A stretch of DNA of 64,000 nt from NCBI RefSeq assembly GCF_013282745.1, contig NZ_CP054044.1, positions 1,364,001 through 1,428,000 on the forward strand. Direction: 5' to 3'. Below the pieces are notes generated by a model. It worked only from the letters and a program-made list of their open reading frames with translations, had not been told where the DNA came from and made no database searches. Made by a program: the position numbers and the translations under genes. Position 1 is the first letter of the stretch. Each line of letters opens with the position of its first letter. This stretch comes from Yersinia bercovieri ATCC 43970 (GTDB taxonomy: Bacteria > Pseudomonadota > Gammaproteobacteria > Enterobacterales > Enterobacteriaceae). This document shows positions 12,756 to 27,330 of the stretch, piece by piece.

Positions 12756-13643
12756 ATGAAAATGAAGAAACTGGCTACCTTGATCTCTGTTGTTGCATTG
12801 AGCGCGACTGTGAGTGCTAACGCGCTGGCAAAAGACACTATCGCCTTGGTCGTTTCCACGCTGAATAACCCGTTCTTTGTTTCAATGAAAGAGGGTGCGC
12901 AAAAAGAAGCTGATAAGCTGGGCTACAACCTGGTGGTATTGGATTCACAAAATAACCCGGCTAAAGAGCTGGCGAATGTGCAGGACTTAACGGTTCGCGG
13001 CACGAAATTGCTGCTGATTAACCCAACTGACTCTGATGCGGTGGGTAATGCGGTGAAAATGGCTAATCAGGCGAAGATTCCGGTCATCACCCTTGACCGT
13101 CTGGCTAACGCCGGCACCGTGGTTAGCCACGTCGCGTCTGATAACCGTTTCGGCGGCAAAATGGCCGGTGACTTCATTGCTAAAAAATTGGGTAGTGATG
13201 CCAAAGTTATTCAGCTGGAAGGGATTGCGGGGGCCTCGGCGGCTCGTGAACGTGGCGAAGGCTTTAAACAGTCGATGGAAAAAAACAAATTCCAGCTGCT
13301 GGCCAGCCAGCCTGCTGACTTTGACCGCACCAAGGGCTTGAACGTCATGCAGAACTTGCTGACCGCTCATCCAACTGTACAGGCAGTGTTTGCCCAGAAT
13401 GATGAGATGGCGCTGGGTGCGCTGCGCGCCTTGCAAACTGCCGGCAAAACAGATGTGTTAGTGGTCGGTTTTGATGGCACTGACGATGGTATCAAAGCGG
13501 TTGAGAGCGGCAAGCTGGGTGCTACCATCGCTCAACGCCCGGACCAAATTGGCGTCATTGGCATCCAAACTGCGGATAAAGTATTGAAAGGCGAGAAAGT
13601 CCAGGCCGTTATCCCAGTAGATCTGAAGTTAGTGACTAAATAA
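12756..13643 (+). CDS. rbsB: RbsB, periplasmic ribose-binding protein
   Basis: Periplasmic receptor for ribose, for import and, with Trg, for chemotaxis. The signal peptide is clear: a basic start MKMKK, a hydrophobic core and ALA at residues 23-25, leaving mature [16 protein letters not shown]. Length is 295 aa. An in-frame GTG lies two codons upstream at 12750, but AGGAA at 12743-12747 is spaced 8 bp from the ATG at 12756, which I therefore prefer. A palindromic repeat separates it from rbsK and could lower expression of the downstream genes. Confidence 0.96.
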   Translation: MKMKKLATLISVVALSATVSANALAKDTIALVVSTLNNPFFVSMKEGAQKEADKLGYNLVVLDSQNNPAKELANVQDLTVRGTKLLLINPTDSDAVGNAVKMANQAKIPVITLDRLANAGTVVSHVASDNRFGGKMAGDFIAKKLGSDAKVIQLEGIAGASAARERGEGFKQSMEKNKFQLLASQPADFDRTKGLNVMQNLLTAHPTVQAVFAQNDEMALGALRALQTAGKTDVLVVGFDGTDDGIKAVESGKLGATIAQRPDQIGVIGIQTADKVLKGEKVQAVIPVDLKLVTK

Positions 13644-13688
13644 TATCGTCATTCAATCAGTAGTTGTCATTCAATAAACCCAAGATAA

Positions 13689-13857
13689 TTGGAGTTGCAG
13701 GTAGGCGGCAAGTGAATGACAAATCGGTGAAAACCGATTTGAACAGCATTTATGCTAGCCCGTAGGGTGAGCCTCTTTGAGGCTCATTAATCCCGATGAG
13801 CTTACTTAGGTAAGTGACTCGGGTGAGTGAACCTAGCTAACCCCCCTGCAACTTCAA
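13689..13857. repeat. Yersinia palindromic element (YPAL-type), full-length copy
   Basis: A 169-bp element between rbsB and rbsK with imperfect terminal inverted repeats, TTGGAGTTGCAGG at 13689-13701 and CCTGCAACTTCAA at 13845-13857 (12 of 13 match). Internal hairpins include AAATCGGT/ACCGATTT near 13721-13740. Length, termini and the inner block around TAAGTGACTCGGGTGAG fit the YPAL miniature repeats described in yersiniae; this assignment is from memory. It would form a long stem in the rbs mRNA. Confidence 0.75.
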
Positions 13858-13876
13858 TGACAAAGGAATAAATACG

Positions 13877-14803
13877 ATGGAAACAGGTAAGCTGGTGGTC
13901 TTGGGCAGCATCAATGCCGACCATATTCTGAATATTGAGCAGTTTCCGCGTCCAGGTGAAACGGTGATCGGGAAGCAGTATAAGGTTGCTTTCGGTGGCA
14001 AAGGGGCTAATCAGGCTGTTGCCGCTGGCCGTAGTGGGGCGAAAATCGCGTTTATTGCCTGTGTGGGTGAAGATGATATTGGTGAACGGGTGCGCCGGCA
14101 GTTAGCCAGCGATAATATTGATACGGCCCCTATTGAGGCTGTTGCGGGAACGACCACCGGTGTAGCGCTGATTTTCGTCAATGGTGAGGGCGAAAACGTC
14201 ATTGGTATCAATGCTGGGGCCAACTCGGCAGTGACACCTGAATATCTTAGCCGCTATCAGCAGCAGGTTATTGCTGCCGATGCACTGCTGATGCAACTGG
14301 AATCTCCGCTCGATACCGTGATTGCCGCCGCTAAACTGGCAAAACAGCATCAAACTCAGGTTATTCTCAATCCGGCGCCTGCCCGTGAACTCCCCGACGA
14401 GCTGTTAGCGCTGGTGGATATGATCACCCCAAATGAGACCGAAGCTGAGCGCTTAACGGGTATTCATATTGAGCAGGATGATGATGCGGCGAAAGCAGCA
14501 CAAATTCTGCATGATAAAGGCATCGCTACCGTGATTATTACCTTGGGTAGCCGTGGTGTCTGGCTCAGTGAACAGGGCAAGGGGAAATTGGTTGCTGGGT
14601 TCAAAGTTGATGCGGTGGATACTATTGCTGCTGGTGATACATTTAATGGCGCATTACTGACAGCGTTATTGGAAGGTCAATCGATGGACTTAGCCGTGCG
14701 CTTTGCTCATGCCGCTGCCGCGATCGCCGTGACTCGCTCTGGCGCGCAACCGTCCATTCCATGGCGTACCGAGATCGATAGCTTCTTACAAGGCCAGGTA
14801 TAA
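13877..14803 (+). CDS. rbsK: RbsK, ribokinase
   Basis: Phosphorylates ribose to ribose-5-phosphate, using ATP. A PfkB-family kinase of 308 aa with the N-terminal GSINADHI strand, the substrate-binding [12 protein letters not shown] motif at about residue 42, and the catalytic base region [11 protein letters not shown] near residue 255. The start follows AAGGA at good spacing. Two bases separate it from the rbsR start region, so the two are co-translated. Confidence 0.97.
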   Translation: METGKLVVLGSINADHILNIEQFPRPGETVIGKQYKVAFGGKGANQAVAAGRSGAKIAFIACVGEDDIGERVRRQLASDNIDTAPIEAVAGTTTGVALIFVNGEGENVIGINAGANSAVTPEYLSRYQQQVIAADALLMQLESPLDTVIAAAKLAKQHQTQVILNPAPARELPDELLALVDMITPNETEAERLTGIHIEQDDDAAKAAQILHDKGIATVIITLGSRGVWLSEQGKGKLVAGFKVDAVDTIAAGDTFNGALLTALLEGQSMDLAVRFAHAAAAIAVTRSGAQPSIPWRTEIDSFLQGQV

Positions 14804-14805
14804 CT

Positions 14806-15807
14806 TTGGCCACCATGAAAGATGTCGCCCGTTTAGCGGGCGTATCAACCTCAACTGTTTCGCATGTGATTAATAAAAACCGCTTTGTTAGCGACCCTAT
14901 TCGCGACAAAGTGCAGTCTGCAATCGCGCAGCTCAACTACGCCCCTTCCGCACTAGCCCGCAGTTTGAAACTCAAACAAACCCGCACCATCGGTATGCTG
15001 GTCACCGCCAGTAGCAACCCGTTCTATGCCGAAGTAGTCCGTGGTGTGGAGCGCAGTTGCTATGAGCGCGGTTATAGTTTGATTCTGTGTAATACCGAAG
15101 GCGATATTGATCGCATGAGCCGTAGCATTGAAACCCTGATGCAAAAGCGTGTCGATGGCTTGCTGCTGATGTGCACCGAAAGCCACCGCCCCTCTCAAGA
15201 TATTCTGCGTTGTTACCCCTCATTGCCGATCATAATGATGGACTGGGCCCCGTTTGAAGGGGTGAACGATGTGATTCAGGATAACTCGCTATTTGGCGGG
15301 GAAATGGCAACCTCATATTTGATTGCCAGGGGATATACCCGAATCGCCTGCATTGCGGGTCCGCAAGACAAAACTCCGGCCAAAGAGCGTTTGGAAGGGT
15401 ATCGCCAAGCCATGGCGCGCGCGGGTTTACCGGTACTTGTGGGTTATGAAGTCGCCAGTGATTTTGAATTTGGTGGTGGGTTGGCGGCGATGAAGCAGTT
15501 ACTTGCCCTGCCGGAGCCACCCGATGCCGTCTTTACCAGCAACGATGCCATGGCGGTGGGGGTTTATCAGGCGTTACATCAGGCTGGATTATCGATCCCG
15601 CAAGATATGGCGGTGATTGGTTACGATGATATTGAAATCGCACAATATATGACACCGCCACTGACGACCATCCATCAGCCAAAAGATGACCTTGGCGAAC
15701 TGGCAATTGATACGCTGATTCATCGGTTGAATAACCCGGAAGCGGAACCGCAAGTGCTGGTTCTCACTCCCGAGCTAATTGAACGTGGGTCGGTCGCTAT
15801 CCGTTAA
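14806..15807 (+). CDS. rbsR: RbsR, LacI-family ribose repressor
   Basis: LacI-type repressor of 333 aa: helix-turn-helix at the very N-terminus ([20 protein letters not shown]), then a hinge with [11 protein letters not shown] and a ribose-binding periplasmic-protein-like core. It should bind the two operators before rbsD. The reading frame opens with TTG at 14806 (giving [10 protein letters not shown], as in the E. coli protein), 6 bp after AGGT; the ATG at 14815 is the alternative. Its stop codon overlaps that of the convergent hsrA (TTAA at 15804-15807). Confidence 0.96.
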   Translation: MATMKDVARLAGVSTSTVSHVINKNRFVSDPIRDKVQSAIAQLNYAPSALARSLKLKQTRTIGMLVTASSNPFYAEVVRGVERSCYERGYSLILCNTEGDIDRMSRSIETLMQKRVDGLLLMCTESHRPSQDILRCYPSLPIIMMDWAPFEGVNDVIQDNSLFGGEMATSYLIARGYTRIACIAGPQDKTPAKERLEGYRQAMARAGLPVLVGYEVASDFEFGGGLAAMKQLLALPEPPDAVFTSNDAMAVGVYQALHQAGLSIPQDMAVIGYDDIEIAQYMTPPLTTIHQPKDDLGELAIDTLIHRLNNPEAEPQVLVLTPELIERGSVAIR

Positions 15808-17228
15808 ACTTCACTTTTTGCCGGGCGCGAGACTTTTTTCACATTGCGCCCCTGAATCAAATTGTCGCCATCTTTGGGTTTGAGTAATAGGAATACCATT
15901 GATGAAAGTAGTGTCACCACGCCCATGGTAATAAAGGTGTAGTGGAAGTGATCGACAGCACCACCAAACGACAACCCATCATAAAACCGCAATACCACCG
16001 CGCTAATTGCTACCCCAAAGCTGATCGCCAGCTGTTGGGTGACGGCCAGAACACTGTTACCCGAGCTGGCATTGTTATCGGTCAAGTCTGCCAAGGTGAT
16101 GGTATTCATCGCGGTGAACTGAGTTGACATCGCCATACCCAATACAAAGAGTGGCAAGATCATCAGCCAGGGTGACATCCCCGGTGATTGCAGTGCAAAC
16201 AAGGCTATCAGCACGCCGATAATGGCGGTAATGCCCACTAACACTGTGCGATAACCCAATGAACGTAATACCTGCGTCACGGCGGATTTTGCCATCATCG
16301 AACCAATGGCAGTCGGCGCCATCATGCAACCGGCAATAATGGCGGAATAACCAAAACCAACCTGCAACATCAATGGCATTAAGAATGGTACACAGCCGGT
16401 GCCTAACCGTGAGGCCACGTTACCGGCGATCCCAACAGAGAATGTGCGGGTTTTAAATAGCGGCAAACCAATTAATGGATTTGGATGGCCTTTGGCGTGG
16501 AATATATAGAAGAGCAACATCAATAAGCCACCAACCAGTGTCGCGGCGGGCAGATAATTGGCAATGTCTGGCCGCCCCATGATTTCCAAACTCACGGATA
16601 TCAAAACTAAGCTGCTACCAAATAGCAGAAAGCCGATAAAATCAAAGGCGCGTTTGGGCATGGTGAAGTCGGGCATATATTTACGTGCGTAGATAATGCC
16701 CAATATGCCGATAGGTATATTAAGGATAAAAATCCAGTGCCAGGTGGCGTAGGTCACCAGTAGTCCGCCCAAGAGTGGCCCCATGACAGGGCCAATTAAT
16801 CCGGGAATGGTGACAAAATTTAATACCGGCAACAATTCACTGCGCGGATAAGCTCGAATAAGCGCCAGTCTGGCGACGGGCATCATCATCGCCCCGCCGA
16901 CACCTTGAATCACGCGGGAGGCAACCAGAAATGGCAGTGAACCTGAAAGTGCACACAGCAACGACCCCAGCGTAAAGAGAGAGACCGCCAAAATGAAAAC
17001 TCTTCGGGTGCCAAAACGGTCTGCTAGCCAACCACTTACCGGAATCAGCATCGCGACTGTCAGGGTATAGCTGATAATCGCGGATTGCATGGTCAGTGGC
17101 GACCGATGGAGGCTTTCGGCGATTGATGGCAGTGCCGTATTCAGTATGGTGGCATCCAAAGCCTGCATAAAGAAAGCCATGGCGGCTATCCAAGGAAGAC
17201 CCGCCATGCTGCGCGCAGATTTTATCAT
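15804..17228 (-). CDS. hsrA: HsrA-like MFS multidrug transporter (DHA2/EmrB-QacA type)
   Basis: Inner-membrane drug/proton antiporter family protein of 474 aa (E. coli HsrA 475) with about 14 hydrophobic segments. The MFS motif A is [10 protein letters not shown] after the second segment, and the motif C-type [16 protein letters not shown] is near residue 140. Substrate is unknown; in E. coli it was found as a high-copy suppressor of an RspA effect. It lies just downstream of yieP on the same strand, 70 bp away, and that gap carries a perfect palindrome, so YieP may control it. Confidence 0.9.
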   Translation of the reverse strand: MIKSARSMAGLPWIAAMAFFMQALDATILNTALPSIAESLHRSPLTMQSAIISYTLTVAMLIPVSGWLADRFGTRRVFILAVSLFTLGSLLCALSGSLPFLVASRVIQGVGGAMMMPVARLALIRAYPRSELLPVLNFVTIPGLIGPVMGPLLGGLLVTYATWHWIFILNIPIGILGIIYARKYMPDFTMPKRAFDFIGFLLFGSSLVLISVSLEIMGRPDIANYLPAATLVGGLLMLLFYIFHAKGHPNPLIGLPLFKTRTFSVGIAGNVASRLGTGCVPFLMPLMLQVGFGYSAIIAGCMMAPTAIGSMMAKSAVTQVLRSLGYRTVLVGITAIIGVLIALFALQSPGMSPWLMILPLFVLGMAMSTQFTAMNTITLADLTDNNASSGNSVLAVTQQLAISFGVAISAVVLRFYDGLSFGGAVDHFHYTFITMGVVTLLSSMVFLLLKPKDGDNLIQGRNVKKVSRPAKSEV

Positions 17229-17267
17229 TGTCCGTCCTGATTAAATTGAGTGGGTGTGAGTACCCTC

Positions 17268-17283
17268 TATCTATATATAGATA
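17268..17283. promoter_or_regulatory. Perfect 16-bp palindrome between yieP and hsrA
   Basis: TATCTATATATAGATA is a perfect palindrome about 40 bp upstream of the hsrA start. It could be a binding site for the neighbouring GntR-type regulator YieP; the sequence alone does not prove this. Confidence 0.45.
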
Positions 17284-17298
17284 AATAACATCTCGCCG

Positions 17299-17988
17299 CT
17301 ACTCTTTCCCTGCTAATAACACCCGACAGGCTAATAAAGCACCTTGGCTATCATTTGCCAGAATCGCATCGACAATATCCTGATGCTGTTGCAGCTTAAT
17401 CACCTCATCGCCGGTAATGGCGCGAAAATAGCTGTGATAAACCGAGCTAAACAAATTGGCGAACGAAGTCAAAAATGGATTACCGCTGGCTTCATAGATT
17501 AATTGATGAAACTGAGCATCCACCTCAATCCATCGTTCACGATTAAAGTGAGCATATAGCTCGCGCATCTCTGCGATTAATGAGGCTAACCGCACCCGCT
17601 GCTTATCATTGGCATTCACCGCCGCCAGGGCACAAGCTTGAGGCTCGAGTGATGTCCTTAATATAAGGAAGTGCTGCATCACTTGATCAAAGTTTTCTCG
17701 ATTCATCCACCATGTCAGTAACTCCTGATCAAGGTAGTTCCAATTTGCTTGCGGCATAACTCGAGTGCCAATACGTGGGCGCGGTAATAACATCCCTTTT
17801 GCTGCGAGCATTTTCACTGCCTCACGAACGGCAGTACGACTAACACCAAATTGCTCACCCAACTCTATCTCGCCAGGCAGTATGCTACCGGCGACATATT
17901 CACCTGCGAGAATGCGCTGACCAATTTTTTCGGCCAATAGATATGAAAGATTGCGTTGGGCGGCCTGTTGTTGGGTATTTAGTTGCAT
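17299..17988 (-). CDS. yieP: YieP, GntR/FadR-family transcriptional regulator
   Basis: A 229-aa regulator with an N-terminal winged helix-turn-helix (LPGEIELGEQFGVSRTAVRE at about residues 38-57) and a C-terminal FCD effector domain. The latter has acidic and histidine residues typical of metal binding (for example DAQFHQLIYEASGNPF near residue 165). E. coli YieP is at the same place between hsrA and an rRNA operon. It is likely co-transcribed with hsrA. The effector is unknown. Confidence 0.9.
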   Translation of the reverse strand: MQLNTQQQAAQRNLSYLLAEKIGQRILAGEYVAGSILPGEIELGEQFGVSRTAVREAVKMLAAKGMLLPRPRIGTRVMPQANWNYLDQELLTWWMNRENFDQVMQHFLILRTSLEPQACALAAVNANDKQRVRLASLIAEMRELYAHFNRERWIEVDAQFHQLIYEASGNPFLTSFANLFSSVYHSYFRAITGDEVIKLQQHQDIVDAILANDSQGALLACRVLLAGKE

Positions 17989-18142
17989 GGTGATTTGTCC
18001 TATCTATCTTCTTATCTTTCTATTTTACTCTACAGATTCACTCTGGGATTGAATGTTTAGCTTAATAATTGTTTAAAAACCCGGCTATTACCCCATATTT
18101 GCTGAAAAAAAACACGGTTGAAAAGTTTTTTCAATTTAGGGG

Positions 18143-18170
18143 TTGCAGCCTGTCAGGAACTCCCTATAAT
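18143..18170 (+). promoter_or_regulatory. rRNA operon promoter P1
   Basis: The -35 TTGCAG (18143-18148) and -10 TATAAT (18165-18170) are 16 bp apart, with a GCGCCTCC discriminator after the -10 and an AT-rich UP-like stretch upstream. These are the hallmarks of a strong, ppGpp-sensitive rrn P1 promoter. Confidence 0.85.
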
Positions 18171-18262
18171 GCGCCTCCACTGACCGGGAACAACGAAACA
18201 AACTTCGCCGGGTCAGGAAGAGAAAAGAACGCGTTTGAGTTCGAAAGAAATCAAATAACACC

Positions 18263-18290
18263 TTGACTCTTCAGCGGGAAAGCGTATTAT
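18263..18290 (+). promoter_or_regulatory. rRNA operon promoter P2
   Basis: The -35 TTGACT (18263-18268) and -10 TATTAT (18285-18290) have a 16-bp spacer and lie about 120 bp after P1, as in other enterobacterial rrn leaders. Confidence 0.8.
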
Positions 18291-18340
18291 CTGCCTCCCG
18301 CGTTACCGTAAGATTCGCTGAAAGGCCAACGGGTAACGAA

Positions 18341-18357
18341 CGCTCTTTAACAATTTA
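18341..18357 (+). promoter_or_regulatory. rrn leader antitermination boxA
   Basis: CGCTCTTTAACAATTTA matches the rrn boxA (GCTCTTTAACA), which loads the Nus antitermination complex. A similar motif, GCTCTTTAACAATC, recurs in the 16S-23S spacer near 20449. Confidence 0.8.
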
Positions 18358-18540
18358 TCAGACAATCTGTGTGGGCACTCGCAAGACGATATCGAAGCCT
18401 GTTTCGGCAGGCAGAAGCAATATCAAAGTCTTGAAGAGTGACCAAAGCAGTACACATTTGAACTTCGGTTCGAATGCATATTTGCAGAAAGTAATCTTTG
18501 AGCATCGCTGCTTTCATTAGCAGCAAATCAAACAAATCTT

Positions 18541-20083
<1,543 letters not shown>

Positions 20084-20185
20084 CCTCACGATACGCATTG
20101 CGCAGTGTCCACACAGATTGTCTGATAGAAAGTAACGAGCAAATAAGGCCGGGCTGAGAGATTAGCCGGGCTTTAGTACCTTGTT

Positions 20186-20262
<77 letters not shown>

Positions 20263-20313
20263 ACTCACCATTCCCTGTTGAGTTGCAGCAATAAGGTGAT
20301 TTGCTTTTTATAT

Positions 20314-20389
20314 GGGGCTATAGCTCAGCTGGGAGAGCGCCTGCCTTGCACGCAGGAGGTCAGCGGTTCGATCCCGCTTAGCTCCACCA
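20314..20389 (+). tRNA. alaT: tRNA-Ala (UGC)
   Basis: A 76-nt tRNA beginning GGGGCTATAGCTCAGC, with anticodon TGC in CTTGCACG and an encoded CCA. It lies 51 nt after tRNA-Ile, the usual Ile-Ala spacer pair. Confidence 0.98.
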
Positions 20390-20598
20390 TATAAAAAACT
20401 ATTTCAAAACGTACTGCGGTCGCAAGACACAGTGTGTTGTGAAATATTGCTCTTTAACAATCTGGAACAAGCTGAAAATTGAAACAATACAGCTGAAACT
20501 TATCTCTCCGTAGATGTACTGAGATAAGGAGTAGCCTGTATTAGAGTCTCTCAAATAATCGCAACGCAAGGGTCTGCAAAGACACCTTCGGGTTGTGA

Positions 20599-23505
<2,907 letters not shown>

Positions 23506-23621
23506 ACAACACCAAAGGTGTTTTGGTGGTTTGAGAGAGAGAGATTTTCAGCGAAGTTCCGAGATTGGGCTGACTGGCTGCACGATATATTATTGTGAAG
23601 CGGGTGAGTTAAAACAGAATT

Positions 23622-23741
23622 TGCCTGGCGGCCATAGCGCGGTGGTCCCACCTGATCCCATGCCGAACTCAGAAGTGAAACGCCGTAGCGCCGATGGTAG
23701 TGTGGGGTCTCCCCATGCGAGAGTAGGACACTGCCAGGCAT
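23622..23741 (+). rRNA. rrf: 5S ribosomal RNA
   Basis: A 120-nt gene starting TGCCTGGCGGCCATAGCG and ending CTGCCAGGCAT; the two ends pair as helix I. No tRNA gene follows it. Confidence 0.98.
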
Positions 23742-23753
23742 CAAATCAAGCCG

Positions 23754-23782
23754 AAACCCCATGCCAAAAGCGTGGGGTTTTT
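23754..23782 (+). terminator. Rho-independent terminator of the rRNA operon
   Basis: AAACCCCATGC and GCGTGGGGTTT form the stem, followed by a run of T, 12 bp after 5S rRNA. Confidence 0.9.
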
Positions 23783-23810
23783 GCTATGTATAAAAAGACA
23801 AAAACCGGCC

Positions 23811-23901
23811 AGACTGCTGACAAACCTCGATGACTCGATCGATAACAGTGGGGATGGGCAGAAGAGTAAAGCGTCCGCGCCAGGGATGGTGCGGCTCGAG
23901 C
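23811..23901 (+). repeat. 91-bp dispersed repeat, copy A
   Basis: This stretch between the rrn terminator and mobB matches 58646-58736 in inverted orientation without gaps, 80 of 91 positions by hand count. It contains a GC-rich hairpin region (GCGCCAGGGATGGTGC). The rest of the 314-bp gap, 23902-24055, shows nothing I can name. Confidence 0.8.
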
Positions 23902-24055
23902 ATGGGATACGACAAATTGCGAATGCAGTTTGAACAGTGCCTGTGCTGGCCGCGGAGGGGCGAGGCTCATCCTAAAGTTGAGACGAATATTATCTAGCAT
24001 AAAATATGAGTGGAGCATAAACCTGTTAGCGTTCAGGTAAAATCGCCATTCAGTT

Positions 24056-24580
24056 TTACTTCCTATCAATTCTCGTTAACCAATCGCAAATATAATCTGC
24101 GATCTCTTCTGGCTGGTTAATATCCAATTGCTCTACGGTACTCACTATCGGTTTGTCGCTCGCTAAAGCGATAACATATTTATCAATCAAGTCAGTGAAT
24201 GGTTTACCCACAGCTTCTCTATAAAGTGCGATTTTGCTGATCGGTTCATGTTTAAAACCTTCAACTAAGATGAGATCGATGGTTGAGGCATCTAGCCGAC
24301 TGGCAAGGTAGTGAAGATCTAAAGGGGGCGACTCTGGTGTTTCCGTCATTAATGCCCAACGGCAATCACTCGCAACCAGAGTCTGATGAGCGCCGGCTTT
24401 ACGTAATTCATAGCTATCCTTCCCTGGCGTATCAATTTCCATATTGTGATGTGTATGTTTGATTAAGCCGACTCGGATTTGGCGCTGTTGCAGTAAGGGG
24501 ATTAGACTTTTTAGTAACGTAGTTTTTCCTGTGCCACTGTATGCGGCTATACCTAATAGCGGCGGTATCTTTTGGCTCAT
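24056..24580 (-). CDS. mobB: MobB, molybdopterin-guanine dinucleotide biosynthesis adapter GTPase
   Basis: GTP-binding accessory protein for molybdenum-cofactor maturation, 174 aa. The P-loop is GIAAYSGTGKTTLLK at residues 11-25, and the later HTHHNMEIDTPGKDSYELR block is typical of MobB. Its ATG overlaps the mobA stop codon in ATGA (24577-24580), so it is translationally coupled to mobA. It helps MobA but is not essential in E. coli. Confidence 0.95.
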   Translation of the reverse strand: MSQKIPPLLGIAAYSGTGKTTLLKSLIPLLQQRQIRVGLIKHTHHNMEIDTPGKDSYELRKAGAHQTLVASDCRWALMTETPESPPLDLHYLASRLDASTIDLILVEGFKHEPISKIALYREAVGKPFTDLIDKYVIALASDKPIVSTVEQLDINQPEEIADYICDWLTRIDRK

Positions 24581-25167
24581 AACGGCCCTCTTCTATCTTG
24601 TTCCCATAAGTCACAATCTGCGGGGGTATTTAGGTTGCTGAATGGGTTGGCTTGCCCACTGAAAACTACGGGTTGAGCATTCATGCTCTCCATCAATATC
24701 ATTAGTTTACGATCTCCTTTTGCCAGAAATTCAGCAAGCAGTGGCTTCAAGCTGACATGCATTAAGGCCAATGTTGGGTGTGCTCGCTCACCATCATGAG
24801 CATAAGCCGCCAGTGTTTGCCCTTTCCCGTGCCAAAGCTGATAGACCAAATTGATAGGCAGTGTCGGAACATCGCAGGGAGCAAAAACAACCCATTCTGT
24901 AGGTGAATGACTCAGTCCTGCATGCATACCTGCCAGCGGCCCTACAAAGCCAGGAATGATATCGCTGATGACTGGTATGCCACTTTCTTGATACAACGCC
25001 TGATTACGATTAGCATTAATTAGCATGTGGTGAACCTGAGGTTTTAATCGCTCAATCACATATTGAAACAGCGGTTTGCCATGAAGAATAATCAGTCCTT
25101 TATCGTTTCCGCCCATTCGGGAAGAACGACCGCCTGCAAGAATAACGCCTGTTATATTGGGCTGCAT
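24577..25167 (-). CDS. mobA: MobA, molybdenum cofactor guanylyltransferase
   Basis: Transfers GMP from GTP to molybdopterin to form the bis-MGD cofactor of nitrate, DMSO and formate enzymes. The nucleotide-binding signature LAGGRSSRMGGNDKG is at about residues 10-24, and the PCDVPTLP metal-binding segment is near residue 100. Length is 196 aa from the ATG at 25167, which has GGAG 8 bp upstream; an in-frame GTG at 25176 would add three residues. First gene of mobA-mobB. Confidence 0.96.
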   Translation of the reverse strand: MQPNITGVILAGGRSSRMGGNDKGLIILHGKPLFQYVIERLKPQVHHMLINANRNQALYQESGIPVISDIIPGFVGPLAGMHAGLSHSPTEWVVFAPCDVPTLPINLVYQLWHGKGQTLAAYAHDGERAHPTLALMHVSLKPLLAEFLAKGDRKLMILMESMNAQPVVFSGQANPFSNLNTPADCDLWEQDRRGPL

Positions 25168-25320
25168 TTCTATCACTCCGCTACATTCAACTTACTGACG
25201 AATTGTATCTTTAAATAGGAGAGGAGGTCAGGATTTACTTTTATTGACAGTAAGCTATCTTTCCCTGTGTGAATATCCCTGCTACTTTGTCTGCATATTT
25301 TTGAATAAGGTAGATTTGCT

Positions 25321-25590
25321 ATGAAATGCCATCGTGTTAATGAATTGATTGAGCTTTTACATCCGGCCTGGCAGCAAGAGCCTGACTTAAATTTGGTACA
25401 GTTTTTACAAAAATTGGCCGCTGAAGCTGGTTTTGAAGGTGAGTTTTCAGATCTAACCGACGATATTCTTATTTATCATCTGAAAATGCGTGGTTCGGCG
25501 TCGACAGAAGTGATCCCAGGACTGAAAAAAGATTTCGAAGAAGATTTTAAAACTGCCATATTGCGCGCTCGTGGCGTCATTAAAGATTAG
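25321..25590 (+). CDS. yihD: YihD family protein (DUF1040)
   Basis: An 89-aa conserved cytoplasmic protein, the usual length for YihD, starting [13 protein letters not shown]. Function is unknown; it is acidic, with no membrane segment or signal peptide. It lies between mobA (divergent) and srkA, as in E. coli. Confidence 0.93.
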   Translation: MKCHRVNELIELLHPAWQQEPDLNLVQFLQKLAAEAGFEGEFSDLTDDILIYHLKMRGSASTEVIPGLKKDFEEDFKTAILRARGVIKD

Positions 25591-25681
25591 TCATACTCCT
25601 TATCTGCGTAGATTAGGGCTTTGATGATACTATTTCTTATTCTCAGCGCGTCGCTGTCACTTATATAGACTGAATGTTGTT

Positions 25682-26668
25682 ATGAACAGCTCTGCCTTTA
25701 ATTTTCAGACGTTGTCTCCTGACCTAATTATGGATGCCCTTGAAGGGGTAGGATTACGGGTGGATTCAGGATTAACCGCGCTTAACAGTTACGAAAACCG
25801 CGTTTATCAGTTTATGGATGAAGATCGTAAACGTTACGTGGTGAAGTTTTATCGTCCTGAGCGCTGGAACAGCGAACAAATCACCGAAGAACATCAGTTC
25901 TCGCTTGATTTAGCAGAGTCGGAGATCCCGGTGATTGCCCCATTGCAGCTTAATGGGCACACCTTGCATACTCATAATGGGTTTTTCTTTGCGGTATTCC
26001 CAAGTGTCGGTGGCCGCCAGTATGAGATAGATAATCTTGATCAGTTAGAGTGGGTTGGCCGTTTTCTGGGGCGAATTCATCAGGTGGGTAGCGATAAACT
26101 TTTTGTGGTCCGCTCAACTATCGGTATCGAAGAGTATCTGACAGAACCGCGCCAGTTGTTGGCCAGCAGTAGTTTGGTGCCAGCAAAACAGCGAGATAAG
26201 TTTCTGGCTGCGACCGATCTATTGATCAGCACAATTAAGCACTATTGGCACACCGATTGGCAGCCACTGCGGCTACATGGCGACTGCCACCCAGGTAATA
26301 TTTTATGGCGTGATGGGCCGATGTTTGTCGACCTGGATGATGCCAGAAATGGCCCAGCTATTCAGGATCTCTGGATGCTATTACATGGTGAACGAAGTGA
26401 GCAGTTGATCCAGTTGGATATTTTACTGGAAGCCTATGGCGAGTTTGCTGATTTTGATCAGCGTGAATTGGCATTGATTGAACCTTTACGCGCGATGCGG
26501 ATGGTTTATTACCTTGCATGGGTTGCCAGACGTTGGCAGGACCCGGCATTCCCTAAAAGTTTTCCGTGGATGGCGGAGTCTGATTTTTGGTTACAGCAGA
26601 CTGCATCATTTACAGAGCAGGTTAAGCTGTTGCAGGCCCCGCCTTTGCAGCTGATGCCAATGTACTAA
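25682..26668 (+). CDS. srkA: SrkA (YihE), stress-response protein kinase
   Basis: A Ser/Thr kinase with an aminoglycoside-phosphotransferase-like fold, 328 aa as in E. coli. The catalytic loop LHGDCHPGNILW is at about residues 198-209, and the metal-binding DLDDARNGP follows. In E. coli it counters programmed cell death under stress and is Cpx-regulated together with dsbA. The dsbA start is only 27 bp downstream, so an srkA-dsbA operon is likely. Confidence 0.95.
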   Translation: MNSSAFNFQTLSPDLIMDALEGVGLRVDSGLTALNSYENRVYQFMDEDRKRYVVKFYRPERWNSEQITEEHQFSLDLAESEIPVIAPLQLNGHTLHTHNGFFFAVFPSVGGRQYEIDNLDQLEWVGRFLGRIHQVGSDKLFVVRSTIGIEEYLTEPRQLLASSSLVPAKQRDKFLAATDLLISTIKHYWHTDWQPLRLHGDCHPGNILWRDGPMFVDLDDARNGPAIQDLWMLLHGERSEQLIQLDILLEAYGEFADFDQRELALIEPLRAMRMVYYLAWVARRWQDPAFPKSFPWMAESDFWLQQTASFTEQVKLLQAPPLQLMPMY

Positions 26669-26695
26669 AGTTAAGATAATGGAGATCGTTATAGT

Positions 26696-27319
26696 ATGAA
26701 AAATGTTTGGTTAGCTCTCGTTGGCATGGTGATGGCATTCAGTGCATCAGCCGCACAATTTACTGACGGTACTCAGTACCAGACGTTAAACAAACCAGTA
26801 ACGGGTGAGCCTCAGGTTTTAGAGTTTTTCTCTTTCTACTGCCCACACTGTTATCAGTTTGAAGAAATTTACCATGTTCCGCAGGCAGTAAAAAAAGCAC
26901 TGCCAGAAGGGACTAAAATGACCCGTTATCATGTTGAGTTCCTTGGCCCATTGGGTAAACAATTGACTCAAGCATGGGCTGTTGCCATGGCGTTGGGCGT
27001 TGAAGAGAAGATCACGCCACTGATGTTTGAAGGCGTACAGAAAACCCAAACTGTTCAGACCCCGGATGACATTCGTAATGTCTTTATCAAAGCCGGTGTG
27101 AGTGGTGAAGACTACGATGCGGCATTAAACAGCTTTGTGGTTAAGTCATTGGTTGTTCAGCAGCAAAAAGCGGCTGAAGATTTAGAATTACGCGGCGTTC
27201 CAGCCATGTTTGTTAATGGCAAATATATGATTAAGAACGATGGTATGGATACCAGTTCAATGGATATCTATGTCAAACAGTATGCGGATGTTGTTAAGTT
27301 CCTGCTGACCCAAAAGTAA
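26696..27319 (+). CDS. dsbA: DsbA, periplasmic thiol:disulfide oxidoreductase
   Basis: Introduces disulfide bonds in periplasmic proteins and is re-oxidised by DsbB. It has a signal peptide ([19 protein letters not shown], cleaved after residue 19), the active site CPHC at residues 49-52 and the cis-proline loop GVPAMFVNG near residue 165. Length is 207 aa (E. coli 208). It lies downstream of srkA. Confidence 0.97.
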   Translation: MKNVWLALVGMVMAFSASAAQFTDGTQYQTLNKPVTGEPQVLEFFSFYCPHCYQFEEIYHVPQAVKKALPEGTKMTRYHVEFLGPLGKQLTQAWAVAMALGVEEKITPLMFEGVQKTQTVQTPDDIRNVFIKAGVSGEDYDAALNSFVVKSLVVQQQKAAEDLELRGVPAMFVNGKYMIKNDGMDTSSMDIYVKQYADVVKFLLTQK

Positions 27320-27330
27320 TTATACGTAAA

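Noticed and set aside
13689..13857. CRISPR array or insertion sequence at the rbsB-rbsK gap
   Set aside because: No regularly spaced repeats and no transposase frame; the inverted ends and length fit a miniature palindromic element.
20390..20598. Further tRNA gene in the 16S-23S spacer
   Set aside because: Only boxA-like and leader sequences are visible; no third cloverleaf or CCA end.
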